Shown one piece after another: positions 5,113 through 5,126 of a stretch of 5,126 nt of DNA. Made by a program: the position numbers and the translations under genes. The notes beneath the pieces were generated by a model that saw only the letters and a program-made list of their open reading frames with translations, was not told the DNA's origin and searched no databases. The stretch comes from Angelakisella sp. (lineage in GTDB: Bacteria; Bacillota; Clostridia; Oscillospirales; Ruminococcaceae). Location: contig JAAWGY010000207.1 of NCBI GenBank assembly GCA_022795575.1, positions 1-5,126 of the forward strand, in the 5' to 3' direction. The first letter of the stretch is position 1; every line of letters begins with the position of its first letter.

Positions 5113-5126
5113 AAGGTAGGGGACAG

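Noticed and set aside
1..5126. CRISPR array, tRNA genes, defence or toxin-antitoxin genes
   Set aside because: No regularly spaced repeats, no tRNA-like cloverleaf and no such protein motifs were seen.

Overview
The window looks like a housekeeping segment from a high-GC clostridial Firmicute, probably an Oscillospiraceae/Flavonifractor-type gut bacterium. This is inferred from the style of the DNA polymerase I (a decayed proofreading domain of the Bacillus/Clostridium type), strong G/C preference at third codon positions, strong GGAGG-type ribosome binding sites, and a clostridial-type FMN alpha-hydroxy-acid enzyme with a Cys-rich N-terminus. No 16S gene or other direct taxonomic marker is present.

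Layout, all genes on the + strand. Positions 1-461 hold no gene I can support. The first ~260 bases are GC-rich and full of hairpins and inverted repeats, and look like an intergenic dispersed repeat or mobile-element relic. About 115 AT-richer bases follow, then a good extended -10 promoter (TATAAT at 400-405) and a Shine-Dalgarno for polA. polA (462-3068) encodes a full-length DNA polymerase I. It overlaps by 4 bases a rimI-type GNAT acetyltransferase (3065-3538, TTG start). Seven bases later begins an unrecognised coding segment (3546-3953), which runs without a stop, in frame, into an FMN-dependent alpha-hydroxy-acid dehydrogenase/oxidase-like gene (3954-5000) that has its own perfect AGGAGG ribosome binding site. 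The last ~110 bases are another array of tandem hairpins typical of an intergenic repeat, with no T-tract terminator.

The four coding segments are tightly packed and co-directional, so they are probably one transcript from the promoter in front of polA. I see no obvious shared pathway: DNA replication/repair, ribosomal protein acetylation and a flavin oxidoreductase. The grouping looks like a lineage-specific housekeeping operon.

The most interesting point is the junction at 3921-3954. Codon usage collapses after codon 127 and a CAA codon sits where a single change would give TAA. This suggests that a small upstream gene recently lost its stop and became fused in frame to the enzyme gene. 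I found no defence system, CRISPR array, RNA gene or complete mobile element; the window is largely ordinary, with unusual details at the junctions and flanks.
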